The notes under the pieces were generated by a model that had not been told where the DNA came from, searched no databases, and worked only from the letters and a program-made list of their open reading frames with translations. Shown piece by piece: positions 23,411 to 35,800 of a DNA stretch of 64,000 bases. Source of the stretch: Hordeum vulgare subsp. vulgare (taxonomy: Eukaryota; Streptophyta; Magnoliopsida; Poales; Poaceae); assembly GCF_904849725.1 (NCBI RefSeq), contig NC_058520.1, forward strand, positions 319,497,186 through 319,561,185, read 5' to 3'. A program made the position numbers and the translations under genes. The first letter of the stretch is position 1; every line of letters begins with the position of its first letter.

Positions 23411-26400
23411 CACAGAGTGGGTCCTTGACAGTGGATGTACAAATCACATGACTGGTGATAAAATCTTATTGATGAATATACCACTGACTCCATCACCACT
23501 GAAGCAAATCACTTCCGCTGATAAAGGTAAAAGCAAGGTATTGGGACATGGTAAAGTGGCTATCTCAAAGGATCGGCACATGGACAAAGTCATGCTTGTC
23601 GAATCCCTTGGGTTTAACCTCATGCCAATCTCAATTGATTGGGATCTTGATATGATTGTCGTCTTTGTAAAATATAGATATGTAGTCATCATGGAATCTG
23701 ACAAATCCAAAGTCTTCGAAGGCTTTAGGAGAGAAGACTTATACATTGTTGACTTTTATACATGTCCTCAACCAGCCACGTGTTTACTAGCAAAAACCTC
23801 AGAAGGATAGCTATGGCATCGATGACTTGTTCATGCAAGCATGAGGAATTTGCACACTCTCGCAAAGAAGAAGCATGTGATTGGCATCGAAACTATCAAA
23901 TTCCTCAAGGACCATCTCTGGGTGCTTGTGAATCTGGAAAAATGACTAGATCCAAACACCCCTCAAAGACTATCATGACTACTACTCAGCCGTTTGAATT
24001 TCTTCACATGGATCTCTTTGGACCTACTCATTAGGCTACTCTAACTAATCCAGCATATTTATATGGCTTTGTCATATATCATGACTATTCTCGTTATACT
24101 TGGGTACACATCATTGCTTACAAAAATGAAGTGCAAGAAGTCTTGAAACGATTTTCCTCAAGGGCCTCAACAAACTTCGATGTCAAGATCAAACACATCA
24201 GGAGTGATAATGGGACATAATTCAAAAATACTGGTCTTGATGATTACCTTGATGAACTTGGTATTACTCACGAATTGTCTGCTCCTTATACTCCTCAGCA
24301 AAACGACATCGTGGAACGCAAGAATAGGACTCCTCGTTGCTTTTGGCCTGAAGTAATCAATAGTCCTCGCCACATCATCAACAGGGTGTATCTTCACAAA
24401 TTCCTCAAGAAAACCTATTACAAACTCCTCACTGACAAGAAACCCAATGTAAGTTATTTCAATATGTTGGATTAGAGATCCTCACCATTGCTCAAAGTTT
24501 GCACCTAAAGCACATGAGGGTCTTATGCTTGGTTACGGAAAGGACTCGCACACCTACAAAGTCTTCAACAACTATCACAACAAGGTTGTTGAAACTATAG
24601 ATGTGCGGTTTGATGAAACTAATGGCTCACAAAGAGAGCAACTGCCTCCTGTGCCCGATAAATTGACTCCTGAGGAAGCTATTAAGCACAAGGCTACTGA
24701 ATATATCTTTCGTACGGACGAACAACCCCTTGTTGAATAAATCGTCCGCAACAATGATGTAATTCAAGCAGGTGCACCAGAGGAAAATGCGACAGACCAA
24801 ATTCCTCAGCCCAACCAAAGTCATCAACCAGCTCATCCAGGGATTGCAAATGAAGTGGAAATTGGCAAAATCATCGATGACATCAATGCACCAGGTCCTC
24901 TCACTCTCTCAAAATCTTCACATTTAGTTAACTTTTGTGGGCATTCCTATTTTTTGCCTATCACGGAACCCTCAAAAGTTGCTGAAGCCTTCATGGAACC
25001 TCAGTGGATTCAAGCCATACAAGATGAATGGCGTATGGGAACTCGTCAAAAGACAAGATCCTCACAAGCACAATATCATCGGTACCAAGTGGATCTACCA
25101 AAACAAGCAAGATGAGGGGGTCTGGTTGTTGGAAAAAAGGCACGGCTTGTAGCCCAAGGCTACACATAAGTTGAAGGAATTGACTTTGATGAAACTTTTG
25201 CACCTGTTTCTTAACTTGAAGTTATTCAAATATTGCTTGCTTATGCTAACCATCATAATATTACTCTCAATCAAATGGATGTGAAAAGTGCATTCCTCAA
25301 TGGTAAGCTTGAGGAAGAAGTATATGTTGCTCACCCCGGGGTTTTGAAGATCCGAAGCACCCTGACAAAGTCTACACACTCAAAAAGGACTCTATGGCCT
25401 CAAGCAAGCCCCTCGGGCGTGGTATGATACATTGAAGAAATTCATCACGAAGAAAGGCTTCAAACCCGGTTCACTTGATACTACTCTTTTCACAAAATCC
25501 TATGACAATGAACTATTCGTGTGCCAAATATATATCGACGACATTATTTTTGATTGTACTCACAAACGTTATAGTGATGAATTTGCCTATATAATGGGTG
25601 AAGAATATCAAATGTCCATGATGGGGGAGCTGAAATTCTTCTTAGGTCTGCAAATTTGTCAACAACGCAATGGCATCTTCATCTCTAAAGAGAAATACCT
25701 GAAGGATGTCGTGAAGAAATTCGGCATGCATGAATGCAAAGGCATCAAGATTCCAATGCGTACTAACGGCCACCTCTGCACTGATGAGAATGGTATAGAT
25801 TTTGATCAGCAGGTATATCGCTCTATGATTGGCTCTTTGTTGTTCCTATGTGCATCTAGAAAAGACATTATGCTTAGTGTTTGCATGGGTACACGTTTCC
25901 AAGCAAAACCGAAGGAATCACACCATAAGGCTGTGAAACATATTTTTCGATATCTAGCTCACACACCAACACTAGGATTATGGTACCCCAAGGGCTCAAA
26001 TCTTCACCTAGTTGGATATTCTGATTCTGATTATGCTAGTGACCGTGTGGATCGCAAGTCAATGTCTCACACATGTCATTTCCTGGTATGATCCTTAGTC
26101 TGCTTATCCTCAAAGAAGCGGAATTGCGTATCACTCTCCACTGCTAAAGCTGAATACATTGTTGTTGGATCTTGCTATGCACAACTGCTATGGATGAAGC
26201 AAACACTCAGAGATTACGACATCAACATGAAGAATGTGCCCCTCTACTGCAACAATGAGATTGCAATCAAGATCGCGTACAACTCGGTACAACAATAGAA
26301 GACCAGACACCTCTAGATTCGTCATCATTTTCTTCATGATTATGTACTCAAGGGCAATATCATCATCGACCATGTGAAGACTGATGGTCAGCTAGCAGAT

Positions 26401-26482
26401 ATCTTCACTAAGACCTTGGATGATAAAAGGTTTTGCAAGTTGCGGTGTGAGCTAAATATCCTAGAAACTACAAATGTTTTGT
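23411..26482 (+). pseudogene. pol of the Sirevirus: protease, integrase, RT, RNase H
   Basis: In order: protease DSGCTNHM (about 23427); GAG-pre-integrase with LWHR and HASMRNLHTLAKKKHV (23814-23880); integrase catalytic residues in HMDLFG (about 24005), IRSDNGT (about 24200) and PQQNDIVERKNRT (about 24295); reverse transcriptase with DVKSAFLNGKLEEEVYV (25275-25325) and the catalytic YIDDI (about 25532); RNase H with YSDSDYA (about 26020) and STAKAEY (about 26140). The last frame ends at a TAA near 26482. Many stops and several frameshifts are present, for example after SDNGT and after APVS; the 219-codon piece at 25432-26091 is the longest intact part. All four catalytic domains are recognisable but the polyprotein is not translatable. 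Confidence 0.9.
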
Positions 26483-27190
26483 AAACATGCACACATCCTA
26501 ACACTTATGCAAAATTGATGACTTAGATATGCAACACACGAAGTAACAATTTTCTTCAATAAATGAAGAATAACACTCTAAGTGTGAAGAAATTAATGAA
26601 GAATTTGACTCTCACGACCCTACAACAATTGTACGCGACGCATGAAATCATCATTGTTATACGGTGGGTCAAACCACCACCAAACTAATAAATTCTTCAA
26701 AGTTGAAAATTTTCAAATCTAAATTTTTTCACAAATTCCTCAAAATTTTCAGAGTCTTCAAATTTTTTCAAACTCTTCAAATATTCCATGATGATCTTCA
26801 TTGACTATCAATTATATAATGAGCTTTCAATGTCCTCAACAACATTCACTTATTGCTAAGTCTTCAAGTTGGTATTTCTTCTAAGTGAATGTGTTAGGAC
26901 TCGTCTCCCCTCTATGCTAACTCAACCCAATCTTTTCTCAATTCTTCATATGCGTTCTATTTGACACTTGTTAAAAGTTCTCCCCAAGTCCTTCTTAGCT
27001 GATGACTTTGCAAAAACATCATCAAAATTAAAAAAATAACGTTACCAGTCTAACTGCACCCACTTCCCATGATTGGATAACCACGATCTCCACTATATCC
27101 ACCGCTTCGTACATGGGTAGCACGTTTCATGCGGAGACAAATGGGTAGGCGCGGTTTCGTCCGAAGATTTCGGACCTGACCGTTTTCACC
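26483..27190 (+). other. Non-coding spacer between pol and the envelope-like ORF
   Basis: AT-rich, no supported ORF. Contains several ATTCCTCA/ATTCTTCA words. It leads into the promoter-like sequence at 27196. Confidence 0.6.
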
Positions 27191-27195
27191 TGAGA

Positions 27196-27203
27196 TATAA
27201 ATA
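27196..27203 (+). promoter_or_regulatory. Candidate internal promoter (TATA box) for the envelope-like ORF
   Basis: TATAAATA followed by GCCCC and, about 30 bases on, the pyrimidine-rich CTCTTCTCTCACTCTCGTC that suits a plant transcription start. It lies about 585 bases before the likely start codon of the envelope-like ORF and 700 bases after pol, outside either LTR. It resembles the LTR promoter (TATAAATAGCC in the 3' LTR), so it could derive from it or be selected independently. Confidence 0.5.
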
Positions 27204-27472
27204 GCCCCTTCACCCCTCAAGTGAAAAACTCTTCTCTCACTCTCGTCTTCTCCGCTCGATCTAAAAACCTAGCGTCGCCGCTAGCAATCCTCGTCCCTAG
27301 TGAGGAACAACTTCACTTTCTCGACCTTACCCTTGTTGGACACACACAGGCTGCGGATCATCTCCCTCTGCCGCCGCCGTAGCTGTCTTCAGTCGCCAAG
27401 TTAGGGCACTGAAGATCTGATCCGAAGAGCTTCTGCTTTTACTTCCTCGGTTCATCGTGTTCTTCATTCAGG

Positions 27473-27773
27473 GTAATTAAAATCCTATTTTACATCCCTT
27501 GTTGATCCATTTATTTTCTTTAGATCCATGAAATCAGTTATTCTTTCGAAACTCATTCAGATGTGTACGCCAATATATAGAACAATTGATGAATTCCACT
27601 AAGACACAAAATTCTTCATGACACTAACTCTGGAACCCAACATCAAAATGCTTTGTCAAATTCCTCAACACTTCACTGGTCAAATTCCTCAACATAAGTC
27701 ATTTTTCAATTTCCTCAAACGTGAGAATGGAGATGACCTCTCCTAACACTTCACACCTATACTCTGTTCACAG
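27473..27773 (+). other. Candidate 5'-UTR intron before the envelope-like ORF
   Basis: A 301-base segment from GTAATT (donor, after TTCATTCAGG) to TTCACAG (acceptor). Splicing would place the next ATG (27781) eight bases into the second exon, and that ATG opens the envelope-like reading frame. The interval is AT-rich as plant introns are. Inferred from splice consensus only. Confidence 0.45.
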
Positions 27774-27780
27774 GTACAAA

Positions 27781-28988
27781 ATGGAAGCTGATGAATCTCT
27801 AGGTTCTCATCAACTTAACTCATTTGCAGCATTTCTTGAAGAAACAGTACCTGCGTCATCAGATTCCTCAAGAATAAAAATTCCTCGGCAAAAACCTCAC
27901 CGGAAGAAAATGGAGGAGGATAGGAAACAGAAGGGTGGCAAGAAGCTTGAACAAAACACTACTTTTGAAATCCCACAGGATATATATGCTGATTACTGCA
28001 CGCCTGATGAAGAAATTCATTTGAAAAAACTCACTTCAAAACGCAAAATCAGACTTCTAAGGATTGAACGCGGGTGGGCAAAGGAGTGGAATGAATATAA
28101 GTATGTCACTCCAAAGTATGCCAAGAAGTTTTCCTCTAACCTCCTTGCAAAAGATTGCCTCAGGGACACCAACAAACTACACATCCATCTAGCGTAGACA
28201 CAATTGAAGACTATCCTGACGAAAAAGACAAGTATTTGTCCAAGCCGAAGAAAAAGGCAAATGTTGGTGTAACAAAATTCAATGAGGATTCTGCTACTGC
28301 AGCTACTGCTTCCTCCTCTGCTGCTGAGGCCTCTACTACAGAACAACCCCCAAGAAGACACTAGTGAACAAATCAGATGCCAAGTCAAAACCCTCAACAA
28401 CATTATCCAAAAAGCAAATTTCTCAAACTAAAGCAACAACGGTTGCAAAGTCCTCAACCGCAGCAAAATGTTCAGATCCTCTGTAGCCACAACCGAGACA
28501 ATATGAAATAGGCAATCTAAATTTTTCATCATCACCTTCCTCTAGCCCAGCACACAAATCTTCACCAGGCATATTGAAGACAAAGATGACTGTTGGGTGA
28601 GGAACAAGGCCGAGCCCAAGCAAATTCTTCCTCAATATCCCTTCTGCATTAGAGGAAGTGAAGAATATGATGATGAAAATCTTCAAGACATCATCAGGAA
28701 CAAACAAGAAAGGGTTGCACAAGCTACTGGTAACACCATTCCCCTCGCACTAGATCCAAAAGTGGGGTTGAACTTCATCGATCTTTGGTATGAGGATCCA
28801 AACACTACCATTGATGATATGAAACTTGCACCTGGTCTCAGCCACATGGTAACCTCATTCATCAGTGAAGCAAAGAGGAAGGATGAGCAAGCAAAACAAG
28901 CTCGGGCTGCAAAGGTGAAAAAGGAGAAGTATTTGAAACAAAACATCCTTAACCTGATGCCTGAGAAACTTGTTTCTACTCAAGAAGA
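27781..28988 (+). pseudogene. Envelope-like ORF of the Sirevirus, part 1
   Basis: Start chosen at the ATG 27781 (MEADESLGSHQLNSF), after the candidate intron. Open to 28196 in the first frame, then decayed, then open again at 28597-28988. The protein is charged, with KKMEEDRKQKGGKKLEQN early and a Lys/Ala-rich helix (AKRKDEQAKQARAAKVKKEK) near 28865-28930, a possible coiled coil. Sireviruses of the Maximus type carry such an ORF after pol, called envelope-like by position; I see no signal peptide or clear transmembrane segment here, so a membrane role is not supported by the sequence. A solo LTR interrupts it at 28989. Confidence 0.6.
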
Positions 28989-30349
28989 TGGTAGTGTGTT
29001 ATATCGACTAGAGGGGGTGAATAGGCGATTTTTAGAATTTCATCGTTGAGGAAATTCCTTTTGAGGAAATTCCTCACTGATGAATTAGGTGCAGTGGAAA
29101 TAGCACATGATCAGAAGTGCACAGACTACTATAGCAGATTACTTGGTGGAGATTATGAGAATCGATTTGCACAGTACGCTGCTAAACAGAACGCATGTGA
29201 AGATTAACTTGAATGAAGAATTTGAGGTTGAGGTAATTCAATAAAAATCTTCACGCAAATTCTTCAAATATCACAACTCAAAGTCTTAAACATACAATTC
29301 TGAGGACATGGAAGAGTTGAAGAAATAGAACCCGTATCACGATGAAGACAGTTGTGATGACCAATTCCAACTGATGTGACAGTTGTACGTCTGGTTCGGA
29401 GCAGCTTGGTATTTTAACCAAAGGACACACAGTCCTCGCCCAACACTCGTGGTAAGTCTTTAGGGTGACTTGCAAACCGTCACAAACTCGGTCACCCGGC
29501 GATCCACAATTGATTGCTGGATGCTCTCGACCATGACGCCTAACCGTATGCAGGATGCACAGTCGTGAAAGGTAAAAGGCTTCAGTTCCACACGTAATCA
29601 AATTCTTCAGTGATGCTCAATCACTTGGTTTTTGGTTTGGGGTTTGGTGTTTGTGGTATTTCCTCACTTGATGATTTTCTCTCGAAGACTATGTGGAATT
29701 TGGGTTACTCTAAATGACAAGTGTGAGTTTCTCTCGGACCAGCCAACCAGCTAGTGGTTTTGGGGGGGGGCTATTTATAGCCTGGAAGCATCCCGACATG
29801 ATTTGACATAAATGCCCTTAAATAATGTGACCGTTGGGTGGATAAGATCAACGAGGTGGCGTGTGTCATAGCAACGGTCAGAACTTCGAACTGTGAACCT
29901 CCTCATGTCTCTCATATTCCTCACTTGAGGCTTTGGTAGGTCTAGGCTTGGTTTGAGCATCGTAAGGAAATTCATTCCGTAGTATTACTTCGACCCCCTT
30001 TAACAGTACGGTGTTCCTATGACTCAATAGTAAAGAAAATGAAACAGAAAGAGTAAATCTTCACGCTTCAAAGTCTTTAGATTGATTTTGTTCTGGACAC
30101 ACCGAATTCCTCATCTTCAATATCTTCATGAGGAATATCAATTTCATCGCAATTTCTTCACGATCAAAGTCTTCAACTTTAGACCAACTTCTTGAGCCGA
30201 AGACATACATTTTTAGGGGTCGATACTCATCGTATAATTCGAACTCCTCAGTGACTTATAGAGCCTGTGTACACTTATAAACACATTAGTCACTTAAACT
30301 ATATGTCTTCAAACCACCAAAATCACTAAGGGCACTAGATGCACTTACA
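28989..30349 (-). mobile_element. Solo LTR of the same Sirevirus family, antisense
   Basis: Minus-strand sequence from 30349 (TGTAAGTGCATCTAGTGCCC) to 28989 matches the flanking element's LTRs, 1361 bp long, with its own TATA at 29772-29779. Flanks are GAAGA (28984-28988) and CAAGA (30350-30354), a five-base duplication with one mismatch. The envelope-like reading frame resumes in phase after removal of the LTR plus one duplication copy. Unequal recombination between two LTRs of a full element is the usual origin of a solo LTR. Confidence 0.88.
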
Positions 30350-31572
30350 CAAGAGCTGAAAACCCTCACTGAAAAATACACATGTCTTCATGCAGACCGA
30401 AAGGGTGTCGAAGTGAGGTTTGTCTCCAAAGCAACCACCAATTCTTCAGGCCTGCTACACTGTACAACTACCTGGTTCTGATGAATATGAAGAAACCGAT
30501 GCTGATGAATCGGCTCAGAATAAACTTGCTGGTGAATCTGCTCCAAATGTAACACGTTAAGAATCTACCAGGCCTGAAAGTGCATACAGAATGCCTGAAG
30601 AAAATGCTCCTTCACCAATGTCCTCAAAAGTGAAGAAAGTGACACTTCCATGTGCCTCAGACATGAAGAAAACAAAATGAGTTGAGAAGGAAGCCACGAA
30701 GAGAAAGGCATCAACACTTACAAAGTCTTTAGAGGCAAAACGCCAGAAGACTCGGTCTACTTCATCATCAGCTCCAGTTGATGCAACTCCTCTTAGCATC
30801 GCATAGTCATCAATTCTTGTTTCATTCGGTGAAGAGCATATCATTAGAGAACGGGATGAGGAAATGGATGAAAATCGCTCTCCAGCATCTACACCAATAG
30901 ATGAGGAAATTCAAGAGGATCAATTTCCTCAAGTCCAAACACCTCCTCCTCAAAACCAAGACAAGGAGCCTACTAAAGAAAAGGAGGCTGATGTGCACAT
31001 TGGCTGCACCACACCTGTCATACATGATCATTTCTGGGAAAAGGCTCATCCGAACTCTCCAATGACCACTCAAATTCCTCAAACTCTTGCATCTCTTTCA
31101 GCTATAGAAATTCTCACTAGCTGTGAAGAAAGGAGCTCAGGTGTGAAATCAGATACAGACCAAGAGTCAGCTGAATCAACTGAAAAGGAGACTTCTATAC
31201 CAGAAAATGCATCTGCTCCTCTGGCACAGCAAAATCCTCAACCCAAAGAACAAGCATGTGATGAAAAAACCTCAGCACGGGATAAAGATACAACTGATGA
31301 ACCACTTGTTGCAAATCCTGAAACTGCAATTGTGGTAGCCAAAATTCTTCAAGATGATGAAATTCAACATCAAAATCTTCAACCAAAGCCTCATCAGCCA
31401 TACTCAAAGAGGCCAAAGTTTCTGAAGCCAGATTTCTATGATGAACATCATTTCTTCACTCGAGAAAATCCTTACGACAAGCTTCGCATCAGGCATAGGA
31501 AGTTCTGTACCAAAACTGAACTCAATTACTATGTTGCTGTGCTTGTAGGGAGGAGGAAGATATTTCATCACA
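30350..31572 (+). pseudogene. Envelope-like ORF of the Sirevirus, part 2
   Basis: Continues after the solo LTR. Stops occur at 30470-30560 and near 30806; the frame is then open for about 255 codons to the CACTA insertion at 31573. The middle is Glu/Gln/Pro/Ser-rich and probably disordered, with lysine/arginine clusters (EATKRKAS, EAKRQKTRS) near 30690-30755 that look like nuclear-localisation signals. The C-terminal end is folded-looking (YSKRPKFLKPDFYDEHHF, FCTKTELNYYVAVLVGRRK) and continues at 45296. The nuclear-signal reading is inference. Confidence 0.6.
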
Positions 31573-31586
31573 CACTACTGAAATTC
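31573..31586 (+). repeat. CACTA left terminal inverted repeat
   Basis: CACTACTGAAATTC, matching the inverted right end at 12 of 14 bases. The transposase cuts here; the first bases CACTA define the superfamily. Confidence 0.93.
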
Positions 31587-31589
31587 ATA

Positions 31590-32120
31590 AATTTGCCGTC
31601 TGCCAAAGCGGACGGCAAAGGGTGCAACCACGGACGGCAAAGGCTTTGTCGTCGGTCAGCATACGACAAAGTAGACGGTAAAAAAATCCGGTGAAGATGT
31701 ACTTTGCCGTCTACTTTCCCAAAGCGGACAACAAAGAAACTTTGCCAATAGGGGGTAGACGGCAAATTAACTGGGACGGCATATATTGTAACATCCCCGT
31801 TATGTGTTAACGGCAGGCCTCCTCCCTTTGTCGTCTGCCTCCCCCCTTTGCCATGTGGGGGCAGACAGCAAAGAGGGGAGAAAGAAGGGGCAGATTCCCC
31901 CCTTTGCCGTCTGCCTCCCCCCTTTGCCATGTGGGGGCAGACGGCAAAGAGGGGAGAGAGAGAGAGGGCAGATTCCCCCCTTTGCCATCTGCCTCCCCCC
32001 TTTGCCATGTGGGGGCAGACGGCAAAGAGGGGAGAGGGAGGGGGCATATTCCCCCCTTTGCCGTTGCCTCCCCCCTTTGTCATGTGGGGGCAGACGGCAA
32101 AGAGGGGAACCAGCCCCTTT
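31590..32120. repeat. Left subterminal repeat block of the CACTA element
   Basis: Four copies of a unit of 75-78 bases begin TTTGCCATGTGGGGGCAG (31847, 31923, 32001, and a TTTGTC variant at 32076). Each holds GCCGTCTGCC and its inverse GGCAGACGGC, so each can form a hairpin. Subterminal TTTGCCGTC words are the expected binding sites for the TNPA-type protein. The overlapping open frames on both strands (31568-32182) are a by-product of the repeat. Confidence 0.8.
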
Positions 32121-32825
32121 TTTTGTTATATCCAGCATTTTTAACAATAATCAGGATCTATATATATATTTTACATAAATAAATTTCTTTCCGTACTCAT
32201 AACCATATTAAAATAACCTCTTATATCCAGCTTTCAAGTTGCATCCACGTGCAAACAAAGTTTCATATATTACACCAGTTTCATCCACGTGCATACAAAG
32301 TTTCATATATTCATATAATACAATAGTTTCAATACAACCCATGGTACAAGAAATCATCTTCAATTATTCCATCAATATTTTCCAAGCTTCCCGTGAAGTG
32401 AAGGTAATCTGCAAAATGACAAATAAGAAAGTTAGAAGAATAATACTAGATGAAGTAGTATATATATAGGTTCTTTCGGAGAGAAATTAGCTAAGTATAG
32501 ACCATTTAGGAGCTAACTAAGCTAATTATGTCATTTAGGTGGAACCCTAGCTAACTATAGGTCGTTTCGGAGCTAACTTGGGTAAAGTAGGTCATTCTGG
32601 AGCAAACTATGCTTATTAAGCCATTTTTGATCTAGCTAGGCTAATTATAAGCCATTTAATACCTAAGTTAGGGGGAATAGGTCATGTTGCAGCTACGTAA
32701 GCCTTATTATGTCATTTAGGAGAGAACTTAGCTAACTATAGGTCATCTTTTATTAAATAGACCATTTAGGAGCTAACTAAGCTAATTATGTCATTTAGAT
32801 GGATAATTAGACAATTTAGCCATTG
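32121..32825. repeat. Degenerate short repeats inside the CACTA element
   Basis: CATCCACGTGCA followed by CAAAGTTTCATATATT occurs twice (about 32241 and 32281). From 32470 to 32820 degenerate units with GTCATTTAGGAGCTAACTAAG recur and lead into the large array. No gene is seen. Confidence 0.6.
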
Positions 32826-35800
32826 TTGGATGAGTCTAAGCTACGTAGAAGAAGAGAAAGAGAAGAAGAAGTAAAAGAGGGAGGAGGAGGAGGAGGAGGA
32901 GGAGAAGGAGAAGGAAGAGGAGAAGAAGAAGAAAAGAAGAAGGACAAGGAGAAGGAGGAAGAAGGAGGAAGAAGAAGGAGAAGGAGGAGCTCATTCTCCT
33001 TCTTCTCCTTCTTCTTATCCTCCTCCCTCTCATTCTCCTTCTTCTCCTCTTCTTCTTCTTCCTTCCTTTCATTTTTCCTCTTTCTTCTCCTCTCGTCCCC
33101 TTCTTCGGGCTAAATTGGCTAAGAATGCCTTTTTGGTGCTAATTATGTCATTTCGAGGATAATTAGCTAAGTATAGGTCATGTTTTATTAAATAGACCAT
33201 TTAGGAGCTACCTAAGATAATTATGACGTTTAGATGGATAATTAGCCAATTTAGGCTTTGTTGGATGAGTCTAAGTTTCGTAGAAGAAGAGAAAGAGAAG
33301 AATAAGTAAAAGAAGGAGGAGGAGGAGGAGGAGGAGAAGAAGGAGAAGGAAGAGGCAGAGAAGAAGAAGAAAAGAAGAAGGAGAAGGAGGAGGAAGAAGG
33401 AGGAAGAAGAAGGAGAAGGAGGAGCTCCTTCTCCTTCTTCTCCTCCTTCTCCTTCTTCTTATCCTCCTCCCTCTCCTTCTTCTTCTTCTCCTCTTCTTCT
33501 TCTTCCATCCTTTCATTTTTCCTCTTTCTTCTCCTCTTGTCCCCTTCTTCGGGCTAAATTGGCTAAGAATGCCTTTTTGGAGCTAATTATGTCATTTCAA
33601 GGATAATTAGCTAAGTATAGGTCATTTTTCATTAAATAGGTCATTTTGGAGCTAACTAAGCTAATTATGTCATTTAGATGGATAATTAGCCAATTTAGGC
33701 TTTGTTGGATGAGTCTAAGCTACGTAGAAGAAGAGAAAGAGAAGAAGAAGTAAAAGAAGGAGGAGGAGGAGGAGGAGGAGGAGAAGGAGAAGGAAGAGGA
33801 GAAGAAGAAGAAAAGAATAAGGAGAAGGAGAAGGAGGAAGAAGGAGGAAGAAGGTGAAGGAGGAGCTCCTTCTCCTTCTTCTCCTCCTTCTTATCCTCCT
33901 CCCTCTCCTTCTTCTTCTTCTCCTCCTCTTCTTCTTCCATCCTTTCATTTTTCCTCTTTCTTCTCCTCTCGTCACCTTCTTTGGGCTAAATTGGCTAAGA
34001 ATGCCTTTTTGGAGCTAATTATGTCATTTCGAGGATAATTAGCTAAGTATAGGTCATGTTTTATTAAATAGACCATTTAGGAGGTAACTAAGCTAATTAT
34101 GTCATTTAGATGGATAATTAGCCAATTTAGGCTTTGTTGGATGAGTCTAAGCTACCTAGAAGAAGAGAAAGAGAAGAAGAAGTAAAAGAAGGAGGAGGAG
34201 GAGGTGGAGGAGGAGGAGAAGGGGAAGGAAGAGGAGAAAAAGAGGAAAAGAAGAAGGAGAAGGAGAAGGAGGAAGAAGGAGGAGGAAGAAGGAGAAGGAG
34301 GAGCTCCTTCTCCTTCTTCTCCTTCTTCTTATCCTCCTCCCTCTCCTTCTTCTTCTTCTCATCTTCTTCTTCTTCCTTCCTTTCATTTTTCCTCTTTCAT
34401 CTCCTCTCGTCCCCTTGCTCGGGCTAAATTGGCTAAGAATGCCTTTTTGGAGCTAATTATGTCATTTCGAGGATAATTAGCTAAGTATAGGTCATTATTT
34501 TTATTAAATAGGTCATTTTGGAGCTAACTAAGCTAATTATGTCATTTAGATGGATAATTAGCCAATTTAGGCTTTGTTGGATGAGTCTAAGCTACGTAGA
34601 AGAAGAGAACGACAAGAAGAAGTAAAACAAGGAGGAGGAGGAGGAGGAGGAGGAGAAGGAGAAGGAAGAGGAGAAGAAGAAGAAAAGAAGAAGGAGAAGG
34701 AGAAGGAGGAAGAAGGAGGAAGAAGAAGGAGAAGGAGGAGCTCCTTCTCCTTCTTCTCCTCCTTCTTCTCCTTCTTCTTATCCTCCTCCCTCTCCTTCTT
34801 CTACTTCTCCTCGTCTTCTTCTTCCTTCCTTTCATTTTTCCTCCTTCTTCTCCTCTCGTCCCCTTCTTCGGGCAAAATTGGCTAAGAATGCCTTTTTGGA
34901 GCTAATTATGTCATTTCGAGGATAATTAGCTAAGTATAGGTCATGTTTTATTAAATAGACCATTTAGGAGCTAACTTAGCTAATTATGTCATTTAGATGG
35001 ATAATTAACCCATTTAGGCTTTGTTGGATGAGTCTAAGTTACGTAGAAGAAGAGAAAGAGAAGAAGAAGTAAAAGAAGGAGGAGGAGGAGGAGGAGGAGA
35101 AGGAGAAGGAAGAGGAGAAGAAGAAGAAAAGAATAAGGAGAAGGAGAAGGAGGAAGAAGGAGGAAGAAGGAGGAAGAAGAAGGAGCAGCAGGAGCTCCTT
35201 ATCCTTCTTCTCCTCCTTCTTCTCCTTCTTATTATCCTCCTCCCTCTCATTGTTCTTCTTCTCCTCTTGTTCTTCTTCCTTCCTTTCATTTTTCCTCTTT
35301 CTTCTCCTCTTGTCCCCTTCTTCGGGCTAAATTGGCTAAGAATGCCTTTTTGGAGCTAATTATGTCATTTCGAGGATAATTAGCTAAGTATAGGTCATTT
35401 TTTATTAAATAGGTCATTTTGGAGCTAACTAAGCTAATTATGTCATTTAGATGGATAATTAGCCAATTTAGGCTTTCTTGGCTGAGTCTAAGCTACATAG
35501 AAGAAGAGAAAGAGAAGAAGAAGTAAAAGAAGGAGGAGGAGGACGAGGAGGAGGAGAAGGAGAGTAGAAGAAGAAGAAAACAAGAAGGAGAAGGAGGAAG
35601 AAGGAGGAAGAAGAAGGAGAAGGACGAGCTCCTTCTCCTTCTTCTCCTCATTCTCCTTTTTCTTATCCTCCTCCCTCTCCTTCTTCTTCTTCTCCTCTTA
35701 GTCTTCTTCCTTCCTTTCATTTTTCCTCTTTCTTCTCCTCTTGTCCCCTTCTTCGGGCTAAATTGGCTAAGAATGCCTTTTTGGAGCTAATTATGTCATT

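Noticed and set aside
31568..32182. Overlapping frames of 70-171 codons on both strands
   Set aside because: They arise from the hairpin-forming subterminal repeats of the CACTA element.
32823..35720. Many open frames of 75-112 codons rich in Lys/Glu/Arg or Ser/Phe/Leu
   Set aside because: They recur with the 440-base unit, appear on both strands and are translations of GGA/GAA and TCC/TTC triplet runs.
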